Below are positions 35,253 to 44,320 of a stretch of DNA of 64,000 nt, piece by piece. The DNA lies in contig CABSAN010000001.1 in NCBI GenBank assembly GCA_902475785.1, positions 1-64,000 on the forward strand, written 5' to 3'. The notes beneath the pieces were generated by a model. That model did no database searches, had not been told where the DNA came from, and saw nothing but the letters and a program-made list of their open reading frames with translations. The translations under genes were made by a program, and so were the position numbers. The stretch's first letter is position 1, and every line of letters starts with the position of its first letter. The DNA is from an uncultured Collinsella sp. Lineage in GTDB: Bacteria > Actinomycetota > Coriobacteriia > Coriobacteriales > Coriobacteriaceae.

Positions 35253-37598
35253 ATGAGTGACCCTAAAGAAGATGGCAATCAAGAAGAGCTTGAATGGCTT
35301 CTATTTGAGCTTGATGAAGCCCGCGAGGACCAGAGAGTGTCTTTGGATCATATCGTTCAGGTCCTTGTTGCTTGTATTGCTGCGCTCGCCATTTTGTATT
35401 CTGTTGCGGCCGGATTTGGCGGTTCTGAAAATGCGATTCTCTGGAAGAATGAGGGAATCGCTACGATTGCAGCCTGTGTGATTCTTGTAGCGGGGTTTTA
35501 CGGCTCTAGCATTGGTCAGGAACGCATGTTTCGCTATCACTATATGGAAATGATCGAAAAGAGGATTTCCGAGATAGTGCCAACGGGCGATGAGAATATT
35601 GCACTGGGCTGGAACCAGTTTTCTTCTCGTTTAATTACTGCCAATATTCATCACCTTACAAATAGGGGTGCGCGTAGGCACTATGTGCATTTTGCACTTG
35701 CGCTTGTATCGCTTGTCATCGGGTGCGTTTTGCTTTCTTTGCTATTGCTGCTTACCGTGCATAATAAATGGGTCAGGCTTCTACTGCCGCTGGTTGTTAT
35801 GTCCGCTCTAATATATCTTTTGTACTGCTATTTCATAGCTACTGACTTTAGTCGGCTGACGTTTAAAGAGATATTAGACCTTAATGTAAATGGTGCCCCT
35901 AAGGAATATCGAGCGGATAGTGGTGGGGTGTCTGAGGATAATAGGCCGGGTCACTACTTCTCGCAATTTAGAGGTAAATTCCTTCGTCTGTTGTACACGC
36001 GTCCTCGCGATTCAATGAAAAGCTTCTTTTATTTAGGCGGGGCTTTGTTGGGTACTTCCCTGGGAGGAGGCTATTCTCTTGGAGAGTGGTTCTTCCGGTT
36101 CTTCTTGCTTGTGTTTGTCGTTGACATCTGTGGCTACCAAGCGCGCTATCTCATCAATGATATTAGGGGCATTGCGGAGGATAGGGCAAACCCGCAGAGT
36201 GTGGGCAGAAATAGACTTCCATTGCTTGGCGGCGGAAATGAGCGCCATACGATAATTGTCGCCATGCTTGTTGTCGTTGCCAAGGCAATTGCCGCTTTCT
36301 TGGTTTGTGCGACTATATGGGCAGACGTTGGCACGTTAAATGGCGAGCCGGTTCTCGGTGACCATTACCTTGCCTTTATTCTGGGCTTTGCATACGTTTT
36401 GGTCTTCATTATTGCCTGCTTCTATGAGAGCGCTAGGGCTAAAGCTGAGCGACTATGGAGTGAGTATGTCCGGCGCCATGATGGGTCGCCGGTTTTGCGT
36501 GGGATGAACCTATTCAAATCTGCGAAATACTTCGGATACATTGATCCTAGAGAGGAGTCGCGCTCGCATGACGTCTTTAAGATGTGTTTTGAGACTCTTA
36601 GGATTGTTCTTTCTGGATATCCGCTACGTTTTTGTGCTGGCCTTCTTGCTTTTGACCCGTATTTATTCGGACTCGTGTCCGGTGGAATTTCGGAGTTTCC
36701 TTATAGGGCAGGCATGCTGCTTCTCCTGATTGTTGCCTGCGCCTTGTATGGTTGTGCTTTTGTTTATATAACCTGGAGCTATGAGGCGTCTGCGGCCAAG
36801 AGGGCTTCTGCTGTGAGCTGGCTGCAATTAAAGAAAGATGCTAAGGGGGTTATTTCGCCATCTATCAAGCAACCTCATGTAGTTGAATTCAAAAAGCCCC
36901 ATATCGCGTATCTGGGCTATCGGCTAGGTTTGAGAGCGTGTGACCTTTACCCGCTGCGGGTGCGGTGGAGCTTGATTGAGCCTTGGAACTGGACAGCGTT
37001 GCTTGCGGTCCTTCTTTTGCACTGGTTCTCCATTTGGCTTCTTCCCTGCTATTATTCATTTTTCTCCTTGGGATTAAGTGTTGTACTGTTTGCTTTGGCT
37101 GATTGTGTGCCCAACAAGGGTGTTCTTAGCATGGTTTTCACTGTTTCAATTGTTTTGATAATTCTTGAGTGCGTTGCATTGGTCGCCTCGCTTGTCTGTT
37201 CTGATTTTTACCTATCTGTTATCGAATTCCTCATGCGCAACTATTTGCCCTATGGGTTTATCGAGACTGCCCAAGATGGATCGCTGCTCGTCGGAGAATG
37301 GTTTGCTCAACTATGCCTAAGGCCCTTGATCTGGATTTCCCAGTCGCCCTACAACGCTCTTGCAATGAGTGTCGTAGCGGTCATTGCTCAAACGTTCCTC
37401 GCAATTTATGCGCTGTTTAGGAACATGAACTACTACGACATGAACGCACCGTTTCTTGAGGACTTCTTCAACGCCGTTAAGGGTGCGGCGCTGAAGCTGT
37501 GCACGGCAATCTTGGGTGAACACGCGATGCAGGTGCTGCGCAAGAAGAAGGGGAGTGGCGATGAGGTGCAACCCTCCGCGAGTAGCAGCCGGGAATAG
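35253..37598 (+). CDS. Large multi-pass membrane protein with a UbiA-like prenyltransferase motif
   Basis: A 781-residue protein I cannot assign to a named family with confidence. The N-terminal part has a short acidic head, two membrane segments (about 36-58, 70-86) and a further pair near 147-193. The middle part (about 255-390) resembles UbiA-type prenyltransferases: YQARYLINDIRGIAEDRANP (about 294-313) has the NDxxDxxxD-like acidic pattern, shifted to NDIRGIAED, followed by VGRNRLP. That layout recalls decaprenyl-phosphate phosphoribosyltransferase. More membrane segments fill residues 450-730, and the C-terminus is basic then Ser/Glu-rich. AAGGATACC precedes the ATG. It stands alone between the IS remnant and the retron. 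A lipid-linked sugar role or a defence role are both open. Confidence 0.55.
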   Translation: MSDPKEDGNQEELEWLLFELDEAREDQRVSLDHIVQVLVACIAALAILYSVAAGFGGSENAILWKNEGIATIAACVILVAGFYGSSIGQERMFRYHYMEMIEKRISEIVPTGDENIALGWNQFSSRLITANIHHLTNRGARRHYVHFALALVSLVIGCVLLSLLLLLTVHNKWVRLLLPLVVMSALIYLLYCYFIATDFSRLTFKEILDLNVNGAPKEYRADSGGVSEDNRPGHYFSQFRGKFLRLLYTRPRDSMKSFFYLGGALLGTSLGGGYSLGEWFFRFFLLVFVVDICGYQARYLINDIRGIAEDRANPQSVGRNRLPLLGGGNERHTIIVAMLVVVAKAIAAFLVCATIWADVGTLNGEPVLGDHYLAFILGFAYVLVFIIACFYESARAKAERLWSEYVRRHDGSPVLRGMNLFKSAKYFGYIDPREESRSHDVFKMCFETLRIVLSGYPLRFCAGLLAFDPYLFGLVSGGISEFPYRAGMLLLLIVACALYGCAFVYITWSYEASAAKRASAVSWLQLKKDAKGVISPSIKQPHVVEFKKPHIAYLGYRLGLRACDLYPLRVRWSLIEPWNWTALLAVLLLHWFSIWLLPCYYSFFSLGLSVVLFALADCVPNKGVLSMVFTVSIVLIILECVALVASLVCSDFYLSVIEFLMRNYLPYGFIETAQDGSLLVGEWFAQLCLRPLIWISQSPYNALAMSVVAVIAQTFLAIYALFRNMNYYDMNAPFLEDFFNAVKGAALKLCTAILGEHAMQVLRKKKGSGDEVQPSASSSRE

Positions 37599-37720
37599 GT
37601 GACTCGCTGCTCGATAAGGTACATTTTGCAGCATAAACTTGATGCGCGACTAGCATGCTTTGTATTTATAGCCGGCTAATATCAAGCCTTAGACACTAAT
37701 GTGATGGTAAAGTTACTTGA

Positions 37721-37888
37721 GACAAGGTCGCAGCTAGTCATTGATTGCCCCGACTGGAGCGAGTCCTCTGTTAAAGATGGACTGAGACGTTTTTACCAAT
37801 TCGGGTCCGTGCATATGGTCATTCCATAGCCACGGACCCGACACCGTGCCTACGGAATGACCATATGCACGGACTGTGCGGCCTTGTC
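37721..37888 (+). ncRNA. Retron msr-msd non-coding RNA
   Basis: The a1/a2 repeats GACAAGGTCGCA (37721-37732) and TGCGGCCTTGTC (37877-37888) pair over 12 positions with one G-T. Just after a1, AGC offers the branching guanosine at about 37733. Two short msr stem-loops follow (37734-37739/37752-37757 and 37762-37766/37779-37783). The msd is a long perfect 21-pair hairpin, 37805-37825 with 37854-37874, whose loop holds CACGG/CCGTG. An alternative 11-pair stem (37801-37811 with 37831-37841) is also possible. Placement ahead of an NDT-type effector and RT matches Ec86-like retrons. Confidence 0.85.
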
Positions 37889-37908
37889 CTTATTGGAATC
37901 GAGGTGCA

Positions 37909-38916
37909 ATGCTTTGCGACTGTATCAGTAAAACTGATTTGAATATTCTGAGAAATCATCTGAGGGTAAATCGTGACGTTAATAAACTGCCCTTGTTTAT
38001 CTTTCCCTGCGGCGGTGATCAGAGCCTGCATTCCTCTCGACGATTCTTTAGAGCTTATGTGTCCAACAATCACACCGAGGCTTTAAAAAACGTTTTTTGT
38101 CTTACTGCCGAAGACGTAGCGGCGGAAATGGACGGTTCGAGACTTAATTTACTTCAGCAAGAGGCCATGCTTGCCGACATATCTGACTGGATATTGATTT
38201 TTGCAGAGAGCTGTGGATCTTTTTGCGAGTTGGGTGCTTTCTCCGCTTTGCCTCATGCTGCTTGGATTACCTCTGTTGCTGTTGGAAAGCAATATAAGGG
38301 CTCTCGGAGCTTCTTGATTGATGGGCCAGTGAAAGAAATAGCCGCGGGCGACTCTTCGCTTAATAAAGTCTTTTATTTAGACTTAAATAACCCGATGTCT
38401 TCGCCTGACTTGTGCCGCTTTGTTTCTGAACTAAGACCCCTTATTGGTGTTAATGCTACTAAGCGGGGCAAGGCTGGCCTAAAGGCCGCTAGAAAGATGA
38501 TCAATCGAGACGAGTCCAAGATTAACGTGGGCTCGCTCGTCCATGAATTACTTGATTTGCTTCAAATATTGGGCCCCATGTCAGAGACTGATTTACGAAC
38601 GATATACTGTGCGGCCAAAGGCTTCCGTGCCAGTAAGCTCAAAATATACTCGCCCATTTTAAATGCGGATATGAAAAATGCCGGCGTTCCGATATCTTGG
38701 TCGGATGTTTGCTGCATGATGAGAGCTACCGGTCTTGTTTCTAAAGTGAGATGCAATAGGGGTCCGGATTATCTGATTAAAAGCACGATACACCTCGATT
38801 CTTATTTCATGTTTAAGGGAAGCGAAGACCAAGATTTCTCAAACATGAGGGCGCGGGTAATCCTTCGTAAGAGATCTATGGGGTATGGAGGCGTTGCCGT
38901 TGTCTATTGCGGATAG
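37909..38916 (+). CDS. Retron NDT-like effector with C-terminal DNA-binding region
   Basis: A 335-residue protein that I recognise as the nucleoside-deoxyribosyltransferase-like effector of type II-A (Ec86-like) retrons. Residues 29-37 read LFIFPCGGD. ESCGSFCELGAFS (100-112) carries the catalytic-type glutamate, and GSRSFLIDGPVKEI follows at 131-144; all three align by eye with the Ec86 effector (IFLCGGD, ESPGSFTELGAFS, KSRSFINYGPVR). The C-terminal half looks like a winged-helix DNA-binding region. ATG 37909 is preceded by GAGGTG. In known systems the effector forms filaments with RT and msDNA and depletes NAD-type substrates when triggered by phage. Its end overlaps the RT gene by 32 bases. 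Confidence 0.9.
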   Translation: MLCDCISKTDLNILRNHLRVNRDVNKLPLFIFPCGGDQSLHSSRRFFRAYVSNNHTEALKNVFCLTAEDVAAEMDGSRLNLLQQEAMLADISDWILIFAESCGSFCELGAFSALPHAAWITSVAVGKQYKGSRSFLIDGPVKEIAAGDSSLNKVFYLDLNNPMSSPDLCRFVSELRPLIGVNATKRGKAGLKAARKMINRDESKINVGSLVHELLDLLQILGPMSETDLRTIYCAAKGFRASKLKIYSPILNADMKNAGVPISWSDVCCMMRATGLVSKVRCNRGPDYLIKSTIHLDSYFMFKGSEDQDFSNMRARVILRKRSMGYGGVAVVYCG

Positions 38917-39841
38917 AATTTGCTTCGATCTTGGAATGACAAATCGCCAGCTAATGGACCTCGTGAGCTCAACGACAGATAAGTATCACTGTTTTTCTGC
39001 CGGTGGGAGAAAGATTGTTGCGCCTCAACCAGATTTGAAGCTCGTTCAGTGTTGGATATCGGATTATATAAAAACGGAGTTTGATATAGATCTTCCTTAC
39101 GCTACAGCTTACGAAAAGGGCTCAAGCGTCTGCCGTAATGCCGGGCTCCATGCCAAGAGCAGCCATTTTCTTCTGCTTGATATTTGCCATTTCTTTGAGT
39201 CCTGCACTCAGCAAATGATTACGAATTTGTTTTCAGGGGGAACGTATCGGTCGACAAACGCTGAATTTCGCTCGCGTCTTACTGCAGACGATGTCGATCT
39301 TCTCGTAGCTTTATCATGCTATCGGGGTTCTCTTGCAACGGGTTCTCCGTGTTCGCCCTTTATTGCCAATCGCATAATGGCTCCGTTTGACCGTGAGATT
39401 TCAGCTAGACTAGGCGAAAGATTCGTCTACTCGCGATACTCTGACGACATCTGCATTTCATCAACCGAATGGATAGACTCTGCGGAGATTTCAGCTATTG
39501 TCGATGACCGCCTAAAGCAAAAGGGTTTTGATCTGAATAAGGACAAAACTCGCTGTTTTGGACGAGGGCGCCTACGTAAAATCACGGGCATCTATCTTGA
39601 CTGTGATGGCGTCCTGCGCTTGGGACCTCAAAGAAAAGCAGAGCTAAAAGGTTCGCTATATCATGTGCTTATGTGCGAGTGTGATCGTGAATGTGCCCTT
39701 CGCGTTTTAGGCCACTTGAGCTTTTGTAAACAGGTCGAACCGGATTATTACAATGCACTTTTAGCTAAGTACGCGAGCTATGGTAAGGCTGTGTCCAGCG
39801 GAGGCGTTATGCCAGCGTTAGTAGAGCTCGCCTATGGGTAG
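38885..39841 (+). CDS. ret: Retron reverse transcriptase
   Basis: A 318-residue RT with both retron-specific motifs: NAxxH as NAGLH (85-89) in region X and the VTG-type KITG (232-235) in region Y. Catalytic aspartates are in LLLDICHFF (D99) and the YxDD box YSDD (185-188). Domain 4 appears as GSLATGSPCSPFIANR (148-163). It would copy the msd RNA at 37805-37874 into branched msDNA primed from the msr guanosine. The gene begins inside the end of the effector gene. About 240 bases without a recognisable gene separate it from the next operon. Confidence 0.93.
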   Translation: MEALPLSIADRICFDLGMTNRQLMDLVSSTTDKYHCFSAGGRKIVAPQPDLKLVQCWISDYIKTEFDIDLPYATAYEKGSSVCRNAGLHAKSSHFLLLDICHFFESCTQQMITNLFSGGTYRSTNAEFRSRLTADDVDLLVALSCYRGSLATGSPCSPFIANRIMAPFDREISARLGERFVYSRYSDDICISSTEWIDSAEISAIVDDRLKQKGFDLNKDKTRCFGRGRLRKITGIYLDCDGVLRLGPQRKAELKGSLYHVLMCECDRECALRVLGHLSFCKQVEPDYYNALLAKYASYGKAVSSGGVMPALVELAYG

Positions 39842-40080
39842 TTGTTGGGTTATCTGCTGGGGGTCACGTGACGATTGTTTCGGTTAGCTTTTCGAGTCAT
39901 TCTCGAATTGGTTGCATTTATTTATTAAAGATCAGACAGTTAATACCATCGAGGGCTGGTGTCTGCATTACTAGTCCTTTTGCCCCTATTTGAACAATGA
40001 CGTCTCATCTTGCACCATTTATATTCAGGCGGTGTTATTCTTCGGATTATCTATTGGTTTCGTTCGGTTGCGAGGGCATC

Positions 40081-41274
40081 ATGAGTTCGCATGAGGCTCA
40101 GGGTCAAATGCTGGGCTACTTATATCAGGTGCGTTGTGCCCTTATGCTGTTAATTGAATCTGATGCACCATCTTTAAAATTATTTATCGAAAAATTCGAC
40201 GATGTTTCTTTTGAAAACGATAGTGATCCAGTTGCTCTAGTTCAACTTAAGCATCATATAGGCAGAGCTGGCAACCTAACTGATCGTAGCCCTGATTTGT
40301 GGAGAACTATAAAGGTATGGGTTGATGCAGTCGAGGATAATCCCGTTCTTCTTGAAAAATCAAGATTCGTAATTATCACAACAGCTAATGCGCCTCTGGG
40401 CTCTATCGCATCATTGCTAAAAATGGGCGATGATGGTCGCGATGCGGAGAGGGCTTTCATGCGATTAAGGAAGGTCGCCTCCTCTCAGACAAGTGAGATC
40501 AATGCTTCATCCTATAAAGCATTTATTGCTCTTAATGAAGATCGGGCGCGACTGTTGGTAAATTCAATATACGTATTTGACGAAGAGTCAAATATATTTG
40601 AATGTAAGTCTCGCATAAAACGTTTGCTGCGTTTTTCCTGTCAGCCAAAATATGAGGATATCCTATTTGAGCGTCTGGAGGGTTGGTGGTGCAATAAGTG
40701 TATTTCATTATTAAGCAATAAAACCTCGGATGGGGTCACCCAATCAGACTTGCGATATGAAATAGTTAAAATTACAAATGAGTTCCGTGATGATAACCTT
40801 CCGATTGACGTTGAGTTTGATGACATTGATGAGAAGGCTGAAAAAGAGCATTCTGCAGAATTGTTTTGTAAGCAGCTCGGACTAATTTCTTGCAAGCGTA
40901 GAAGGATCATTGGGGCTATCGAAGACTTCTGTAAGGCTTCTTCTCAAAGGGCAAAATGGATAGATAACTGCCTTGTTGTTCCAGATGAGCTCGAACATTA
41001 CGAGGAGAGGCTAATTGATGAATGGAGTCACGAGTGGAGCGCTATGTCCGATGAGCTTGGCGATGAGTCTGGGGAAGCTGAAAAGCAAAAAGAAGGCCGA
41101 CAACTGTTAACTGAAATTATGAGAAAAGATGTTCGCATACGTCAAGGATGCGATGAGCCATTCGTTATGAGGGGGACTTATCACATTCTCGCAAATAGTT
41201 TGAAGATTGGTTGGCATATCGACTATTTACAACTTTGCTCTGAGGAGGTTGAGAAAAACGAAATCATGGGCTAA
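40081..41274 (+). CDS. ABC-three-component (ABC-3C) system effector with restriction-endonuclease-like N-terminus
   Basis: A 397-residue protein. The N-terminal 80 residues, AQGQMLGYLYQVRCALMLL, then LFIEKFDDVSFENDSDPVAL and VQLKHH with LTDRSPDLWRTIKVW, match the Cap4/DUF4297-like restriction-nuclease domain found as effector in ABC-3C conflict systems. E/D and Q-x-K (VQLKHH) form the expected nuclease core. The long helical remainder is variable in this family. ATG 40081 has GCGAGGG upstream; a longer frame to 39997 lacks one. Gene order effector, middle component, ATPase is the standard ABC-3C layout. Anti-phage or anti-plasmid function is inferred. Confidence 0.8.
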   Translation: MSSHEAQGQMLGYLYQVRCALMLLIESDAPSLKLFIEKFDDVSFENDSDPVALVQLKHHIGRAGNLTDRSPDLWRTIKVWVDAVEDNPVLLEKSRFVIITTANAPLGSIASLLKMGDDGRDAERAFMRLRKVASSQTSEINASSYKAFIALNEDRARLLVNSIYVFDEESNIFECKSRIKRLLRFSCQPKYEDILFERLEGWWCNKCISLLSNKTSDGVTQSDLRYEIVKITNEFRDDNLPIDVEFDDIDEKAEKEHSAELFCKQLGLISCKRRRIIGAIEDFCKASSQRAKWIDNCLVVPDELEHYEERLIDEWSHEWSAMSDELGDESGEAEKQKEGRQLLTEIMRKDVRIRQGCDEPFVMRGTYHILANSLKIGWHIDYLQLCSEEVEKNEIMG

Positions 41275-41296
41275 ACGACCGCCTGAGGCAGCAAAT

Positions 41297-41764
41297 TTGT
41301 TAAATCCTGCATTCTGTGCATGCCTTCTTTATTCTTTCATTGACGAATACGAAACAGAGAACTTGAACGAAACAGAGAACTTGAAAGAACTTGAGTTCCC
41401 TCTTCTTTATCTTGTTTTGCCTCTTGTGCTGCACAAGGAAACTCGAGGCACGGTCAATAGCCGAGTTCATTTTCTTGTATGGGCAAAATCTCATCCCGAG
41501 TGTATTACTTCATTCGCTAAGCGCGCTTCGGCTTTTGTTGATATTACTAATGAAGCGATTGAGTTTCTATTGAGATCATCTTCCGCATTCATTTCCGATA
41601 CTGGAACAATCAAAGTTAGGAAAAATGTGGCTTTGCGGAGCACCAAAAAGTATGCCGATCGGGAGATTAAAGATTGTATTTTGAAATCTCGCAACATAGC
41701 AAGGTGGTTTGCTAGATCCGGAAGCACAGAGACTATATATGCGATTTTGGGGGTTCGACCTTAA
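41297..41764 (+). CDS. ABC-3C system middle component
   Basis: A small protein of about 155 residues of the three-component middle-component class. It begins LNPAFCACLLYSFIDEYE, continues LEFPLLYLVLPLVLHKETRG, and ends with ARWFARSGSTETIYAILGVRP, the characteristic W-F-A-R-S-G-type tail. I place the start at TTG 41297 with TGAGG eight bases upstream. The frame is open further back into the effector gene, and TTG 41249 is an alternative. The stretch 41355-41385 repeats the peptide unit TENLNE/TENLKE, a small in-frame duplication. Its stop overlaps the ATPase start by one base. It probably bridges effector and ATPase. Confidence 0.72.
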   Translation: MLNPAFCACLLYSFIDEYETENLNETENLKELEFPLLYLVLPLVLHKETRGTVNSRVHFLVWAKSHPECITSFAKRASAFVDITNEAIEFLLRSSSAFISDTGTIKVRKNVALRSTKKYADREIKDCILKSRNIARWFARSGSTETIYAILGVRP

Positions 41765-43650
41765 TGCAGATAAAAGAGCTTATCTTGTATTCAGACTTAC
41801 ACGGTGCAAGAAAAATTAGTTTTAAGCTTGGCTCTGTTAATACAATCGTTGGTGCATCGAGGACAGGAAAATCGGCAGTTGGCGAAATTTTGGATTACTG
41901 TCTTTGCAGTTCCAATTGCGATATTGCAGAAGGTGTCATTCGCAGCAAAGTCGATTGGTATGCGCTCCTTTTGCAACTTGAAGATGAGCAACTGTTCATT
42001 GCAAGAAAATCTCCCGAGGAACACAAGTTAACAAGTTTGCTTGCATATTATGAGGTTGGAAGCGAGATACGTGTTCCAGATAAGATTTCTTTCCAGCCCA
42101 ATATTGATGTTACAAGTTTAAAAAAGCTTCTTAGTCGTAAGCTTGGAATTACTCACAATTCCCTAAATTTATCTCAAGGCGCCATAAGCATCAGGCATGC
42201 CTTATATTATTGTTTTCAAGGGCAAAGCGAGATTGCTTCAAATAGAGTTTTATTTCACAATCAAGCTAAAGACTTCTTTCTGGCTTCTTTTAAAGGCTCT
42301 TTTCCATATTTAATTGGCGCCACAACCGAAGACACCCTTTCTTTAAATCAACAGAAAAGGGAGCTTGCTCGCAAAATTAGAGATATCGAGAACAGGGTGG
42401 CGGAATCAGACTATCAAAGAGAATTTAGCAGAAATTGTATTAGTGGGCTTATTGCCGAAGCTCAGGCTGTGGGTTTGCTTGATGGCGATATTGACTTTGA
42501 TAATAATGATGTTGAGTCTGCTGCGGACGTTTTACGCTGTATAGTGAATGCTGATCTTGATGAGAGCCCTGAAGGGCCAGTGTCGCTAGTCGGATTACAA
42601 GAAGCTCTGAGGATGGCCCAGCGTGAGCTCGGAGAAATAAGTGATGAAATTGAAAAATGTGAACTTTATAATGCCTCTTTCAGGGACTATAGTGGCTCCG
42701 CAATTCAACAGAAGGCAAGACTGCAATCTATCGGTTTATTCGAAAAGCTGTCATTTGATACTGGTAAATGCCCTTTCTGTGGGAATGATTGTGCTCCTGG
42801 AACGCCCGGCATCGATGAAATAAAACGCTCGATTTGTCGTCTTGACAAATCTCTTCAGAACGTTTCTCTTACTCAAGTCGATGTTTCCTCGTACTTGGAA
42901 AACTTAAATGGAAAAAGAGAAGAGCTGGAGAATAGAATTCGCTATTTGCGTTCCCAAATCGATGGAGTTTATGCTCAGAGACTTGAACTTATGAACGAAA
43001 GAGACGAATCGATTCGTCATGCCAAATTACTTGGACGAATCGAGTATTGTCTGTCGCTTATTGACTCAATGGACACGCCTGTTGACGAAATGTCTGAGTT
43101 GAAGCGTCTGAAATGTGAGCTTAATGAGATTGATAGTTTGCTGTCTGCCGATGATGTTTGTGAAAAAACGCAGTGTGTTCTTGCTCAGCTACAGCAAGCC
43201 ATGTCTAATTATGCGATCGAATTAGATCTCGAGCACGCTGGTAGCCCATACTGGTTCAATGAAAATAGAGCGACTGTTTATGTTGGCTCGGGGGGAAAGG
43301 CGATACCGCTAAAGAATTTGGGCAGCGGTGCAAATTGGCTCGGCGTGCATCTATTGACATTGTTTGCATTTCATTTACTTTTTATTCAGAAGGAAAGACC
43401 TGTTCCAAGTTTTATTTTTCTTGACCAGCCTTCTCAGGTCTTTTTCCCCGCTGAAGGGGAAAGGGGAGATGCCGACTGGGAAAGTCTTTCGAAGATGCAG
43501 TCATTCATTTTAAATAAGGTTGAAGAAGGAAAAGGGAAACTGCAGGTGATTTTGGTAGACCATGCAGAAGGTAAAGATGGGCGGTTTGCAGAAAGCGTCA
43601 TAGAGCGGTGGCGTGATGGGAATGGTTTGATTCCGCAGGAATGGCTGTAA
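41764..43650 (+). CDS. DUF3732-type ABC ATPase of the ABC-3C system
   Basis: A 628-residue SMC/Rad50-like ATPase. Walker A is GASRTGKSA (residues 30-38). A coiled-coil middle region holds a CPFCGN cysteine pair near 336 (Rad50-hook-like position). The C-terminal Walker B region FIFLDQPSQVFFP (about 549-561) is the hallmark of DUF3732 proteins, with LGSGANWLGVHL as signature just before it. ABC-3C ATPases are proposed to sense nucleic-acid or invader signals and license the nuclease effector. It is the last gene of the three-gene operon, overlapping the middle component by one base. Confidence 0.85.
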   Translation: MQIKELILYSDLHGARKISFKLGSVNTIVGASRTGKSAVGEILDYCLCSSNCDIAEGVIRSKVDWYALLLQLEDEQLFIARKSPEEHKLTSLLAYYEVGSEIRVPDKISFQPNIDVTSLKKLLSRKLGITHNSLNLSQGAISIRHALYYCFQGQSEIASNRVLFHNQAKDFFLASFKGSFPYLIGATTEDTLSLNQQKRELARKIRDIENRVAESDYQREFSRNCISGLIAEAQAVGLLDGDIDFDNNDVESAADVLRCIVNADLDESPEGPVSLVGLQEALRMAQRELGEISDEIEKCELYNASFRDYSGSAIQQKARLQSIGLFEKLSFDTGKCPFCGNDCAPGTPGIDEIKRSICRLDKSLQNVSLTQVDVSSYLENLNGKREELENRIRYLRSQIDGVYAQRLELMNERDESIRHAKLLGRIEYCLSLIDSMDTPVDEMSELKRLKCELNEIDSLLSADDVCEKTQCVLAQLQQAMSNYAIELDLEHAGSPYWFNENRATVYVGSGGKAIPLKNLGSGANWLGVHLLTLFAFHLLFIQKERPVPSFIFLDQPSQVFFPAEGERGDADWESLSKMQSFILNKVEEGKGKLQVILVDHAEGKDGRFAESVIERWRDGNGLIPQEWL

Positions 43651-43941
43651 GATGCTGATTAGTGTTACGACGCTATTGAGGGCATCGAGTTTGACTCTAT
43701 GAGTAATTTCCTCTTTGAAATCGGCGATTATGCGCGTCAGTACTGCCCGTCCATGTTTTGAATGTTGCCGTTCGATACCATTGGCGTTCCCCTCGGCACC
43801 GCCCTCCAGTATGTTCCGACTGCCATGAAGCCGAGGCCGAAGAGGCGCAATACGGCGTGAGGGGCGAGGGCCAGGGGACTTTCATTTTTACAGCGTTAAT
43901 TCATGGAACGATAAACAGTAGCCTATCTAAAAAGCGGTATT
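43651..43941. other. Decayed sequence after the ABC-3C operon
   Basis: No intact gene is seen. A short open stretch, YDAIEGIEFDSMSNFLFEIG (about 43673-43732), reads like the tail of a lost protein and is cut by a stop at about 43760. The rest shows no convincing frame. Confidence 0.4.
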
Positions 43942-44016
43942 GACGCGGGTAGCCTACGCGCCCCGCGTCCTGAGTAGAGGCGGCTGTCCTTCTTGGGATG
44001 GCCGTCTCTACTCTTT
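43942..44016 (+). ncRNA. Structured leader upstream of the decayed Abi_2 gene (AbiF-RNA-like, remnant)
   Basis: An eight-pair hairpin GACGCGGG/CCCGCGTC (43942-43969) is followed directly by a terminator-type hairpin GAGTAGAG/CTCTACTC extended by CGGC/GCCG (43972-44012) and TTTT. The same two-hairpin layout precedes the intact Abi_2 gene at 46681. The start codon of the pseudogene lies 12 bases after the T-run. Confidence 0.55.
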
Positions 44017-44028
44017 TGAGGAGCTTCG

Positions 44029-44180
44029 ATGTCGGCAAAGCTTTTCTTGTCCATTGATGATCAGGTCAGATTGTCTAAGCAAAGGGGACTTAGCTGTTGA
44101 CACCAACACAGCATACATTCTGATGTGGGAGGGCCATTTTTCGATTATCAACGGCTATAAAAAACCGGATAGAAGAGGAG
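44029..44180 (+). pseudogene. Abi_2 (AbiD/F) family N-terminal fragment, frameshifted
   Basis: The first frame reads MSAKLFLSIDDQVRLSKQRG and stops at 44098-44100. In the next frame AYILMWEGHFSIINGYKKP continues the family pattern, like LVLEREGYYPVVNGYKD in the intact paralogue at 46681. The HEPN catalytic part is absent. GAGGAG before the ATG is still present. It is a decayed sibling of the downstream Abi_2 gene. Confidence 0.75.
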
Positions 44181-44320
44181 CAGTTTCTTTGACGAGAAGG
44201 CCGTTCTGTTTCTGAGGCCGTTCATCCATCAAACGTCGCGTTTCGCGGAGTTGGCGGGCAAGCTGTCCGCTCACGGTCTCATAATCGACTAGATATAAAC
44301 GCCTCTTCAACGGAGTTCTA

